The position numbers were made by a program, and so were the translations under genes. A DNA stretch of 64,000 nucleotides. It comes from CAVXFS01 sp049582805 (GTDB lineage: Bacteria > Pseudomonadota > Gammaproteobacteria > Burkholderiales > Gallionellaceae). The stretch covers positions 11,058 to 75,057 of the forward strand of contig JBAUUR010000012.1 of the NCBI GenBank assembly GCA_049582805.1, read 5' to 3'. Positions 25,635-34,065 of this stretch are shown piece after piece (within the stretch, counting starts at the first letter, position 1; each line of letters starts with the position of its first letter). Below the pieces are notes generated by a model. It saw nothing but the letters and a program-made list of their open reading frames with translations. It ran no database searches and had not been told where the DNA came from.

Positions 25635-27866
25635 TCACCACGCACTCTTCTTGACGGTTTTTTTCTTCGGGGCTGTTTTTCCTGCTGCCGCTTCCTCTAG
25701 CTGTTCCTCCAGCACGAAATCTATCTTGGTGCTTTCCATGTCCACGCGCACCACCTTCACCCGCACGCGGTCGCCCAGGCGATAACGCTTGCCGGTGCGC
25801 TCACCCAGCATCTGGTGCTTGGCCGCATCGAAGTGGAAATAATCCGCGCCGAGTTCGGACACGTGCACCAGTCCTTCGGTGTAAATATCGTCCAGCGCCA
25901 CGAACAGGCCGAAGCCGGTGACCGAGGACACGGTGCCGTCGAACACGCTGCCGAGATGGTCGCGCATGTAGAAGCACTTGAGCCAGGCTTCCACATCGCG
26001 CGTGGCATCGTCGGCACGGCGTTCGGTCAGCGAACAATGCACGCCCAATGCGTCCCACTTTTCTTTTGGCTTGTATTGCTTGCCGCTCAGCACGGCCTTG
26101 ATGGCGCGGTGCACCAGCAGGTCGGGGTAGCGGCGGATCGGTGAAGTGAAATGCGTGTAAGCCTCGTAGCCCAGCCCGAAGTGCCCGACGTTGTCCGGGC
26201 AATAGCGCGCCTGGCGCAGCGAGCGCAGCATCACGGTTTGCAGCAGGGCGGCATCGGGACGGCCCTTGATCTGTTTTAGCAGCCTGGCATAATCGCCTGC
26301 TTCCGGCACCTCGCCACCGCCCAGTTGCAGGCCGAATTCCTTGAAGAACTCGCGCACCGCATCCAGCTTTTCCGGCGTGGGGCCTTCATGCACGCGGTAC
26401 AACACCGGATGCTGATGCTCGCGCAGAAAGTTGGCGGTACATACGTTGGCGGCCAGCATGCATTCCTCGATCAGGCGGTGCGCGTCGTTGCGAATAACCG
26501 GCACGATGCGTTCGATCTTGCCGTTCTCGTTGAACATCATCTGCGTCTCGATGGTCTCGAAATCGATTGCGCCGCGCTTTTCACGCGCGTGCAGCAAAGT
26601 CTGGAACAGCGCGTGCAGATTCTGGATGTGCGGCACCAAGGCGGCGTACTGCTTCGCCTCCTTGCCCCTGGGGTCGGCCAGCATCGCCGCCACCTGCGTA
26701 TAGGTCAGGCGCGCGTGGGAAAACATCACCGAGGGATAGAACCGGTATTTGCCGATATCGCCCTTCGCGCTGATCTGCATGTCGCATACCATGCACAAAC
26801 GGTCCACGCTGGGATTGAGCGAGCACAGGCCGTTGGATAGCTCCTCGGGCAGCATCGGAATCACCCGGCGCGGGAAATAGACCGAGTTACCGCGGTTCAG
26901 CGCCTCCTTGTCCAGTGCATCGCCGGACTGCACGTAGGAACTTACATCGGCGATTGCCACCACCAGCCTGAATCCCTTGCCCTGCGGCTCGCAATACACC
27001 GCATCGTCGAAATCGCGCGCGGTCTCGCCATCGATGGTGACCAGCGGCAGGTGGCAAACTTCTTCGCGTCCGGCATAATCGTCCGGCGTCACTTCGGGCA
27101 GGAATTTCTTGGCCTGGCGTTCGGCATCCTTGGGGAATTCGTAGGGCAAGTCGTGCTTGCGCAGCGCGATTTCGATTTCCATGCCGGGATCCGCATAGTT
27201 GCCCAGCACTTCGGCGACGCGGCCTATCGGCTGGGCATGCTTGCTCGGCTGCTGCAATATCTCCAGCACCACCACCTGCCCTGCCTTCGCTCCGCCCGCA
27301 CCGCCGGGCGCAACCAGGATGTCCTGACTGATGCGGCGGTTCTCCGCCACCACGTACAGGATGCCGTGATCTTCGTACAGGCGTCCAACCACGCGCTTGT
27401 TGGCATATTCCAGCACCTCGACGATATGCGCCTCGCGCCGTCCCTTGCGGTCCACGCCGGAAACCCGCACCATCACGGTATCGCCATGCAGCACCTTGTG
27501 CATCTCTTTCGCCGTAAGCACCAGGTCACCGCTACCGTCTTCGGGAATCACGAAACCGAAACCATCCGGATGACCCTGCACCCTGCCCTTGATCAGGTCG
27601 AGCTTGTCCACCACGCAGATGGCGCCCTTGCGGTTGCGCATGACCTGGCCGTCGCGCTGCATCGCGCTGAGGCGGCGCGAGAACAATTCCGCCTCTGCTT
27701 GGGTGATGTGCAGCAAGGCGCACAATTCTTCTTCAGCAAGCGGCGCGCCCTGCTCTTCCAGGGTCTGCAGAATGAATTCGCGGCTGGGCAGAGGATGCTC
27801 GTACTGCGCACGCTCGCGTTCCAGGAACGGATCGAGTTCACGGATGCTTTTTTTCTTGTTTTTCAT
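25635..27866 (-). CDS. rnr: Ribonuclease R
   Basis: The 743-residue exoribonuclease has the cold-shock domains, the RNB catalytic domain (TIDGETARDFDDAVYCEP with the Asp cluster), an S1 domain (GTVSSVTGFGLFVALDDIYTEGLVHVSEL) and a Lys-rich tail. It degrades structured RNA from the 3' end. I used the ATG at 27866; a GTG two codons upstream (27872) is also possible, and the AAGGGA site does not clearly decide between them. rlmB is downstream in the same operon. Confidence 0.95.
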   Translation of the reverse strand: MKNKKKSIRELDPFLERERAQYEHPLPSREFILQTLEEQGAPLAEEELCALLHITQAEAELFSRRLSAMQRDGQVMRNRKGAICVVDKLDLIKGRVQGHPDGFGFVIPEDGSGDLVLTAKEMHKVLHGDTVMVRVSGVDRKGRREAHIVEVLEYANKRVVGRLYEDHGILYVVAENRRISQDILVAPGGAGGAKAGQVVVLEILQQPSKHAQPIGRVAEVLGNYADPGMEIEIALRKHDLPYEFPKDAERQAKKFLPEVTPDDYAGREEVCHLPLVTIDGETARDFDDAVYCEPQGKGFRLVVAIADVSSYVQSGDALDKEALNRGNSVYFPRRVIPMLPEELSNGLCSLNPSVDRLCMVCDMQISAKGDIGKYRFYPSVMFSHARLTYTQVAAMLADPRGKEAKQYAALVPHIQNLHALFQTLLHAREKRGAIDFETIETQMMFNENGKIERIVPVIRNDAHRLIEECMLAANVCTANFLREHQHPVLYRVHEGPTPEKLDAVREFFKEFGLQLGGGEVPEAGDYARLLKQIKGRPDAALLQTVMLRSLRQARYCPDNVGHFGLGYEAYTHFTSPIRRYPDLLVHRAIKAVLSGKQYKPKEKWDALGVHCSLTERRADDATRDVEAWLKCFYMRDHLGSVFDGTVSSVTGFGLFVALDDIYTEGLVHVSELGADYFHFDAAKHQMLGERTGKRYRLGDRVRVKVVRVDMESTKIDFVLEEQLEEAAAGKTAPKKKTVKKSAW

Positions 27867-27911
27867 TGACACAGAATCCCTTAACGATTAAATTACGCGC
27901 CCTCAAGCAAA

Positions 27912-27998
27912 GCCCAGATGGCGGAATTGGTAGACGCACCAGGTTCAGGTCCTGGCGGTGGCAACACTGTGGAGGTTCGAGTCCTCTTCTGGGCACCA
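27912..27998 (+). tRNA. tRNA-Leu (anticodon CAG)
   Basis: The 87-base gene folds with a 7-bp acceptor stem (GCCCAGA/TCTGGGC), a type II variable arm and the anticodon loop TTCAGGT (CAG). The 3' CCA is encoded. Its 3' end lies beside an integrase remnant, so it is the probable attachment site of an integrative element. Confidence 0.97.
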
Positions 27999-28207
27999 TC
28001 AGAACTCATGCGGTCCGCAGCACCACTTGATTTTAGTGTCATCAGGTTTTTTGTTACCCGCAAAGTTACCCACATAATCTTTTCTGTACTACCTACCAAA
28101 CTGCCTATATTGCCCATCAAAAATCCTGCGATATTCTAACACTATGATGCATTCCATCCCCCGCATAGTACACATCCTGCTTACTGCCCGCGCGTAAGCT
28201 ATTGATT

Positions 28208-28492
28208 TCATCTAACCTGGGTACCCACACCAGATTCGCGCAATTGTTTTAACACTACTTCCGCAATTTCATCAGCCCCAGACGGCACACCCTGTTGTAG
28301 TGAAGCCAAGTTTCGAATGATTTCACCCTGACGCTGACATGCAACCTCGCCATAGCTAGTAAGGGTCTTCATAACCTTTTCGTGCCCAAGGTACTGGCTC
28401 CACGCCTTGAACTCTTCCGGCGTTTTGCAGGCGGCTTGACCTAACCTGACAAGCGTATGCCTAAAACTGTGTGGGTACCTGCTTGCGCGGCC
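28208..28492 (-). pseudogene. C-terminal remnant of a tyrosine recombinase/integrase
   Basis: Read on the minus strand, 90 codons give YPHSFRHTLVRLGQ... and YLGHEKVMKTLTSYGEV, the H-x-x-R and LGH...Y motifs that end the catalytic domain of tyrosine recombinases. The frame is closed upstream by a TGA at 28495-28493 and there is no start, so only the last quarter of the gene survives. It reads toward the tRNA-Leu, as integrases of tRNA-borne islands usually do. Confidence 0.8.
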
Positions 28493-28822
28493 TCACTTTT
28501 ACCTAATGCTTGACTTTTGGGGGAAGTGCCCCCTACCGCGCTAGCTGTTTAGTCCTTTGCTCCTGAGCGGAAGGTCAGAAGGCGTCTACAAAGTCTGGGG
28601 GAAGTCCATGGTCATAGATTGAATGAGGTTCGGACTTGGAACGACAAGCTACAATAGCCACGGCCATGTTAACTCATTGGTATAATTGCTTTGGCTTTTT
28701 GTTGTTACTTATTCAAGGTACAGATTAGTGATAGTAGCTATTGTCATGTCGAGTAGAAATTTTTCGTTCTTTTTGACACACTGCTGCCGCGGTGCAATCA
28801 GGGAAGCCAAGGGGGAATCCGC
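28493..28822. other. Intergenic region without a recognised gene
   Basis: About 330 A+T-richer bases lie between the integrase remnant and the cyclic-nucleotide-binding gene. A TTGACA at 28773-28778 is a possible -35 element, but I see no matching -10. No further integrase sequence was recognised. Confidence 0.4.
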
Positions 28823-29305
28823 TTGATATTTAATCCGTTCCGTCACAGTAACAGCACACCGCACTTGGAGAAGCTGCATACGCTGTCACTCTTCGTTAGT
28901 CTTTCTCCTTCGGAGCTTGCCATCGTCGATGGCTTGCTGCACGAGCGCCACTACATCAAGGACGAAGTGATCTTCGACCAGGGCGAGGACGGCAAAGCTC
29001 TTTACATCGTGGTCGACGGCGAAGTTCTGATCTGCCGCCAGGGTGAGCAGGAAAGCGAGCGCATCGTGAAACTGGGAACAGGTACCTTTTTCGGCGAACT
29101 CGCCCTGCTTGACGATTCACCCCGCTCGGCACAGGCTCGCGCCGCCACAAACTGCGACCTGATCGTGTTCTTCCGCGACGACTTTTTAAGCTTGCTCGAC
29201 ACCCACTCGCGCATCGGCTCGAAGATAGAGCGGCAATTCGCCCGCCACCTTGGAGCGCGCTTGCGCGAACTGTCTCTAAAAGCTGGCGTCCACCAGCACT
29301 TGTGA
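28823..29305 (+). CDS. Cyclic nucleotide-binding domain protein
   Basis: The 160-residue protein consists almost entirely of one cNMP-binding (CRP-N-like) domain (about 20-135), with the phosphate-binding-cassette pattern FFGELALLDDSPRSAQARA. There is no DNA-binding domain. It probably senses a cyclic nucleotide and acts on a partner. The TTG start follows GGGGGAAT at good spacing. The stop overlaps the GTG of an AI-2E family permease, suggesting that it gates or regulates that permease. Confidence 0.82.
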   Translation: MIFNPFRHSNSTPHLEKLHTLSLFVSLSPSELAIVDGLLHERHYIKDEVIFDQGEDGKALYIVVDGEVLICRQGEQESERIVKLGTGTFFGELALLDDSPRSAQARAATNCDLIVFFRDDFLSLLDTHSRIGSKIERQFARHLGARLRELSLKAGVHQHL

Positions 29306-30423
29306 ACATGGACCAGCGCAACAAATCGGGTCCCGTCGTATGGACAGCAATTATCGCTACCACCTGTTTGCTGCTTCTCGTCTCTCAGAAACTGCTTTGG
29401 CTGATGGTGCCTTTCCTGCTGGCGCTGATCCTTTATTACATCCTCTATCCGGCCACGCAAAGCTTCATCAACCGGGGAATGTCGCGCGATGAAGCCGCCG
29501 TCTGGACTATTGTCCTCTTCCTCATGGGGCTGGTGGTCGGGTTGTCCTTCATGGTGCCATGGATCACGATCCATATCGTCGATATACAGGCATCGTTCGA
29601 GTTCTATCTGGATGGCGGCCTGCTGTTGCTTAATCGATCATTGCAGGCACTCGAAGCAAGTTGGCCAGCTTTCGCGAAAGTGCACTTGGCTGATACGGTG
29701 ACGCTGAAACTCCAGGCTTGGGAGAACAGTATCGTCGAGCATGCTGAGCCGTTGGTGATGAGTATCGCCGCCTGGACATCCTCGTTGCTGCTGACGCCCT
29801 TTCTTGCCTTCTATTTCCTAAAGGATGGCCAGCGCTTCAAGCGCTTCCTTGCCCATGCGGTGCCGAATGCTTTTTTTGAGAGAACGCTCAACTTGTTGCA
29901 CGAGGTTGACCAAACACTGCACGCCTACTTCACGGGGCTCATGAAACTCGCCGTACTTGATACGGTGACGCTCGCGGCGGGGCTCTGGATTGTCGGATTC
30001 CCCAACGCGCTGGCGCTGGGCTCCATCTGCGCGGTACTGGCGATGTTACCGTATGTCGGCACAATTCTCGGCGGTCTCGCGGTCATCCTCGTCGCCGCGA
30101 CGAATTTTCCCGATACGCCAACAATGGCCTATTGGGCAGCTTTGCTGTTCATCATTGCGCGCCTGCTCGACGATTTCGTCTACATGCCGCTAACAATTGG
30201 TAAGAGCCTGCATATGTCCCCGCTCGTGGCGGTGCTGATGATCTTTGTCGGCGGCGCCGTGGCAGGTGTCTCCGGCCTCATGCTGGCACTGCCGCTTCTC
30301 GGAGTAGTAATGGTGGTAGGCGAAACTATCAGCAAGGTGGTGACCGACCCGCGCCTGATGGCCCGGCACCGGCACGCCAAGGCGCTGCGGCGCAAGCTAG
30401 CGAGCGCCGATCTGATATCGTAA
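29302..30423 (+). CDS. AI-2E family (PerM-like) permease
   Basis: The 373-residue membrane protein has about eight hydrophobic segments with the AI-2E/PerM pattern (FLAFYFLKDGQRFKRFL in the centre; LGSICAVLAMLPYVGTILG; GGAVAGVSGLMLALPLLGV). Family members export signals such as AI-2 or exchange ions; the substrate here is unknown. The GTG at 29302 overlaps the upstream stop; an ATG at 29308 is an alternative. It ends facing the Mla-like operon. Confidence 0.85.
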   Translation: MNMDQRNKSGPVVWTAIIATTCLLLLVSQKLLWLMVPFLLALILYYILYPATQSFINRGMSRDEAAVWTIVLFLMGLVVGLSFMVPWITIHIVDIQASFEFYLDGGLLLLNRSLQALEASWPAFAKVHLADTVTLKLQAWENSIVEHAEPLVMSIAAWTSSLLLTPFLAFYFLKDGQRFKRFLAHAVPNAFFERTLNLLHEVDQTLHAYFTGLMKLAVLDTVTLAAGLWIVGFPNALALGSICAVLAMLPYVGTILGGLAVILVAATNFPDTPTMAYWAALLFIIARLLDDFVYMPLTIGKSLHMSPLVAVLMIFVGGAVAGVSGLMLALPLLGVVMVVGETISKVVTDPRLMARHRHAKALRRKLASADLIS

Positions 30424-30569
30424 TATATTTTTGCTCAGGCCCGTGATGCGCCCCGAAAAGTGGCCGCTGATCGAGTGGCCAGACGGTGAGGCTGAGCCGA
30501 TAAAATACTCCCTCACTACAGCCCCAAGCGAGACCAATCTGGTAGAACCAGGCAACGATCCTCATCAGT

Positions 30570-31172
30570 TCATCTCAATGAAATCAGATCTTCGAAAAAG
30601 TTGGCATATATCTTCTTCAATCCAGCTTCGCAAGCCAGAACATACGCATGCTGCGTATTGTCATTTACCACCACCTCCGCGCTATAACTACGCTCCAGTA
30701 TCATTTCAAATGGTTTCATTCTTTGCAGCGCAAAATGCAAAGAAACTACCGCGCGAGCATTGCCGCCATCGGTGATTTTCTCCAGACGCAATATCTTGGC
30801 ATTTAACAAATAGCCGATGTCACTTCCCATTGAGATATCTGTCACATGTGGGGCGATAGACATTGCTTCAAAGCTGGCGCGCATATGCTCTTGCAACAGT
30901 ACCGCCGGAGGCTCAATCCAGTATTGATAGTGGTATTGCTGTAACTCGCGTGGCTGCTTTACAGTTGTATACAACATGGCACGCTCGGCATATGAGCCAT
31001 CGGCACGCAATGGTGCAACATACAGCGTCTCGTTCAATATCGTCCGAGCAGAGGCACCCCCCGGAGCAGCCTCCAAACGGTAATATTTGTCGGGTGAAAC
31101 TGGCGGCATGGACTGACATCCCGCCAACGCAAAAGTCATAATACAAATCGAGAATCTGATCAAAGTGCTCAT
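30570..31172 (-). CDS. PqiC-like ABC-transport auxiliary lipoprotein
   Basis: The 200-residue protein has a lipoprotein signal (FALAGC lipobox) and the pattern of the ABC-type transport auxiliary lipoprotein family, which includes PqiC (YYRLEAAPGG; LYVAPLRADGSYAERAMLY). In Pqi and related systems this lipoprotein links the MCE protein to the outer membrane. It is the last gene of a six-gene operon, its ATG overlapping the MCE gene stop (ATGA). Confidence 0.8.
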   Translation of the reverse strand: MSTLIRFSICIMTFALAGCQSMPPVSPDKYYRLEAAPGGASARTILNETLYVAPLRADGSYAERAMLYTTVKQPRELQQYHYQYWIEPPAVLLQEHMRASFEAMSIAPHVTDISMGSDIGYLLNAKILRLEKITDGGNARAVVSLHFALQRMKPFEMILERSYSAEVVVNDNTQHAYVLACEAGLKKIYANFFEDLISLR

Positions 31173-32116
31173 TTATTCGCTTCCGAAGGATCAGCGGGCG
31201 CAGGACTACTGAAAATCGAGGATGGATTTTCGTGTAACTGCCGTGACAACTCATTCAAGTTGCGGCTGGCTCGTTCAAGGTTGGACAAAATGGTTTGTGT
31301 CTGCTGCACGGAATAACGAATCTCCGTCTCCGTCTGTTTAAAGTCGTCCACTGCCTGATTAACTCGCTCCGTGGTTTGATCGCCATTTTTCAAGATGCTG
31401 TTCATGTGTTGGCGATTTTCAGCATTCAGCAATTGTCCCAGATTATCGGCAGCGGTATTCAAACGAGCCAGTGTGCCATCTGCCTGATCCAGCATCATTC
31501 CGCCTTTTTGTTCCAGCATACCGCCCAAACTATCCACGCGATGATTTAAATTCTGCAAGACAGGGCGTACATCGTCCCGTGTGATGCTGTGCAGATCGCT
31601 AACCAATCCGCCCAAACTATCCACGCGATGATTTAAATTCTGCAAGACAGGGCGCACTTCGTCCCGTGTGATGCTGCGCAGATCACTAACCAGCCCGCCC
31701 AAAGCAGCGATCAAGGGTGGATTATCCAGCGCTTGAATATCTTGACCCGGCTTCAGAAAATCCTGGCTCTTGCCCTGTTGTACATCAATCAGCTGGCTGG
31801 ACAGCAAACCGGACGAACTGATTGAAGCCAAACTGTCCGCTGGCACCTTCCAGTCATGTTTAAAAAGCAGTTGCACACGATAATAAATGCGGCCATCGCG
31901 GCTGACGGGCTCGATACTTTGTACATGCCCCACCTGATAGCCATCGAAAGTCACCGGTGAACCGTCGGCGATTCCTGCGACATTGTGAAAGGTCGAGTAA
32001 TACACATCATGTTTTTCAGTATGGCCATTCAAACGCGCTAATGCGTAGATCAGCAAGGCCATCGCTATCAGGACAAATGCGCCGACCAATCTGTAATTGA
32101 TGTTGTTGCGCTTCAT
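31169..32116 (-). CDS. MlaD/MCE-domain lipid-binding protein with a 29-residue tandem repeat
   Basis: The 315-residue protein has an N-terminal membrane anchor (10-28), one MCE domain (about 38-125) and a long helical C-terminal part. Residues 141-169 and 170-198 are near-identical 29-residue copies (LNHRVDSLGG in each). MCE proteins form hexameric lipid tunnels across the periplasm, and the helical extension may build a longer needle. It lies 9 bases after the ATPase gene. The tail ends in a Pro/Ala-rich segment. Confidence 0.88.
   Translation of the reverse strand: MKRNNINYRLVGAFVLIAMALLIYALARLNGHTEKHDVYYSTFHNVAGIADGSPVTFDGYQVGHVQSIEPVSRDGRIYYRVQLLFKHDWKVPADSLASISSSGLLSSQLIDVQQGKSQDFLKPGQDIQALDNPPLIAALGGLVSDLRSITRDEVRPVLQNLNHRVDSLGGLVSDLHSITRDDVRPVLQNLNHRVDSLGGMLEQKGGMMLDQADGTLARLNTAADNLGQLLNAENRQHMNSILKNGDQTTERVNQAVDDFKQTETEIRYSVQQTQTILSNLERASRNLNELSRQLHENPSSIFSSPAPADPSEANK
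31523..31696. repeat. 87-bp in-frame tandem duplication in the MCE gene
   Basis: Two adjacent 87-base units (31523-31609 and 31610-31696) differ at only a handful of positions and encode the 29-residue repeat. The near identity points to a recent duplication or ongoing homogenisation. Confidence 0.85.
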
Positions 32117-32125
32117 GGTTCCATC

Positions 32126-32929
32126 CTATACAAGCTCACGAGTCAGACGTTGCAAATATGCATCCGCATCCACTTCCTCCCGACGAGGCTGACGGTTCAG
32201 AAAGCTGACGATGCGCGGATGATCGGAGCCGCGTATTTCGTCAACCGTACCAATCATCAAAATATGCCCCTGATCCAGCACGGTGATGCGATCAGCTATC
32301 TTAAACGCACTTTCGAGTTCATGGGTCACCACCACGATGCTCATGCCCATCGCTTCCTGCAAATTCAAAATCAGCTCATCCAATTCGACTGATGCCACCG
32401 GATCAAGCCCCGCCGAAGGCTCATCGAAAAACAACAGGCGCGGATCAAGCGCGATGGCACGCGCCAGCGCGACACGCTTCAACATCCCGCCAGACAGTTC
32501 GCTCGGCATTAAATCTTCGAAGCCATTCAGGTTCACCACTTCAAGCTTCATACGCGCCATGATCTGAATGGTGTTGTCGTCGAGTTCAGTGTGTTCGCGC
32601 AGCGGCATCGCAACATTTTCGCCAACGCTCATTGAGTTGAACAACGCACCCCCCTGAAAGGAAACACCCATCTGCCTGCGCAAGGCAAACATTTCTTGCG
32701 CTGACATGCGCGTGATGTCATGCCCGAGCAACTTAATTGACCCTGACGAAGGTTGATTCAATCCAATCAAATGCCGCAGCAGCGTGCTCTTGCCGGAACC
32801 ACTTCCACCCATGATGACCATGATCTCACCCTGCGTCACTGTCATATCGATACCGTGCAATATCTCCCGATCCCCATAGTGCGAGACCAGCTTATTCACT
32901 TCGATGGCAGCAATCTCGGGAGGTGACAT
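32126..32929 (-). CDS. MlaF-like ABC transporter ATP-binding protein
   Basis: The 267-residue ATPase has Walker A (GGSGSGKST), the signature (LSGGMLKRVALARA), Walker B (LLFFDEPSAGLDP) and the switch His (VVTHE). It matches the MlaF group that energises phospholipid transport. The C-terminal segment after residue 245 is family-like. It starts 1 base after the permease stop on the same strand. Confidence 0.92.
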   Translation of the reverse strand: MSPPEIAAIEVNKLVSHYGDREILHGIDMTVTQGEIMVIMGGSGSGKSTLLRHLIGLNQPSSGSIKLLGHDITRMSAQEMFALRRQMGVSFQGGALFNSMSVGENVAMPLREHTELDDNTIQIMARMKLEVVNLNGFEDLMPSELSGGMLKRVALARAIALDPRLLFFDEPSAGLDPVASVELDELILNLQEAMGMSIVVVTHELESAFKIADRITVLDQGHILMIGTVDEIRGSDHPRIVSFLNRQPRREEVDADAYLQRLTRELV

Positions 32930-32930
32930 A

Positions 32931-33740
32931 TCAGCGACTCAGAAATCCGGTAATTAACATATCAGCAAGAATGATAGAGACAATGCACAACACTACTGAA
33001 CGCGTCGTCGCGCGGCCCACTCCTTCCGCACCACTCTCGACTTTAAATCCATTCACCGCACCGATGATCGCTATCAGCATGGCGAAGGCAATACTCTTAT
33101 AAATACCGCCCAGGACGTCGTCAGGGGTCAACACCGCAAAACTGCGGTCGAAAAAAACTTCAAGCGGCATACCCAGTGCCGCCATGCAATACAAGGCGCC
33201 CCCCAGCATCGCGACCAGATCGGCCACCACCGTCAGGCATGGCATAGTGATCATCAGCGCAATCAACAAAGGCGCAACCAGATACCGCACTGGATTAACA
33301 CCGATGACGCGCAGCGCGTCGATCTCCTGCGATACCATCATGGTACCAATACGTGCTGCCACAGCAGAACCAGAACGACCTGCGACAAAGATGCCAGTGA
33401 TCAACGGCGCGAATTCGCGACTCACAGAATAAGCGATTCCCATCACCACCTGGGAGTTGGCGCCAAATTGTTTGAGTGTGTGGATGCCCTGCATCGCCAG
33501 CATTGTGCCGGTGGCGAAACAGGCAACCGCGACAATCGGAATGGCACGAACACCGACTTCGACGGCCTCCTTGAACACGGCGGCGATACGCACTGGTTGA
33601 TTGCGCCAGTGTCCCAGTATCAACCAATACAGGCTTTCAAACAGCAGCGCGCTGGCATAGCCGACTTCGTCGCTCATCCTGGCGGTCTTTCTGCCCACCC
33701 ATTCGACCGCAACCAGCGGAATTTTTAGTGCGCTAAGCGT
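32931..33740 (-). CDS. MlaE-like ABC transporter permease
   Basis: The protein has the MlaE/YrbE fold: an amphipathic N-terminal helix (KIPLVAVEWVGRKTARMSDEVG), about five membrane segments and the conserved AARIGTMMVSQEIDALRVIGVNP loop. It forms the membrane channel for phospholipid movement between the MCE protein and the inner membrane. The start is uncertain: TTG at 33740 (269 residues) keeps the conserved N-terminal helix, and another TTG at 33773 is possible. Either overlaps the end of the STAS gene. Confidence 0.88.
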   Translation of the reverse strand, partial: TLSALKIPLVAVEWVGRKTARMSDEVGYASALLFESLYWLILGHWRNQPVRIAAVFKEAVEVGVRAIPIVAVACFATGTMLAMQGIHTLKQFGANSQVVMGIAYSVSREFAPLITGIFVAGRSGSAVAARIGTMMVSQEIDALRVIGVNPVRYLVAPLLIALMITMPCLTVVADLVAMLGGALYCMAALGMPLEVFFDRSFAVLTPDDVLGGIYKSIAFAMLIAIIGAVNGFKVESGAEGVGRATTRSVVLCIVSIILADMLITGFLSR

Positions 33741-34065
33741 CAAGATCTTCGTACTCCGCCACGCTGGCGACAATGCGGAACACTTTATCCAATCTGGCCA
33801 GTTTAATTACTCCAAGCACACTACCCGTTGGCGCGGCCAGAACGAAATCCTGTCCCAGTTTCCTGGCATTTTGCAGCCCTTCCACCAAGGATGCTACCCC
33901 GGAGCTATCCATGTATTTCACAGCAGAAAGATCAACGATGATTGGCGCTCTGGCTTTGACCATGTCTAAAATCACCTCCCGAACGGTGGGCGAAGAGTGC
34001 ATGTCAATTTCCTCCGATATAGAGAGAATTTTGATTTTGCCGCGAGTCGTGATGGTGTATTTCAT
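33733..34065 (-). CDS. STAS-domain anti-anti-sigma/MlaB-like switch protein
   Basis: The 110-residue protein is a single STAS domain. It has the phosphorylation-type motif YMDSSGVASL (53-DSSG-56), as in SpoIIAA-type anti-anti-sigma factors. STAS proteins also serve as MlaB, the subunit that binds the Mla ATPase. It is flanked by a SpoIIE-like phosphatase/kinase upstream (ATGA overlap) and the MlaE-like permease downstream, so it may be the regulated subunit of this ABC transporter. A role in sigma-factor control is the alternative. Confidence 0.88.
   Translation of the reverse strand: MKYTITTRGKIKILSISEEIDMHSSPTVREVILDMVKARAPIIVDLSAVKYMDSSGVASLVEGLQNARKLGQDFVLAAPTGSVLGVIKLARLDKVFRIVASVAEYEDLDA

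Noticed and set aside
27999..28207. Second attachment-site copy of the tRNA-Leu 3' end
   Set aside because: No repeat of the tRNA 3' sequence was found by eye in the window, so the right boundary of the element cannot be fixed.
30431..30775. 114-codon plus-strand frame after the AI-2E gene
   Set aside because: It extends antisense into the PqiC-like lipoprotein gene, which has clear domain and operon support.
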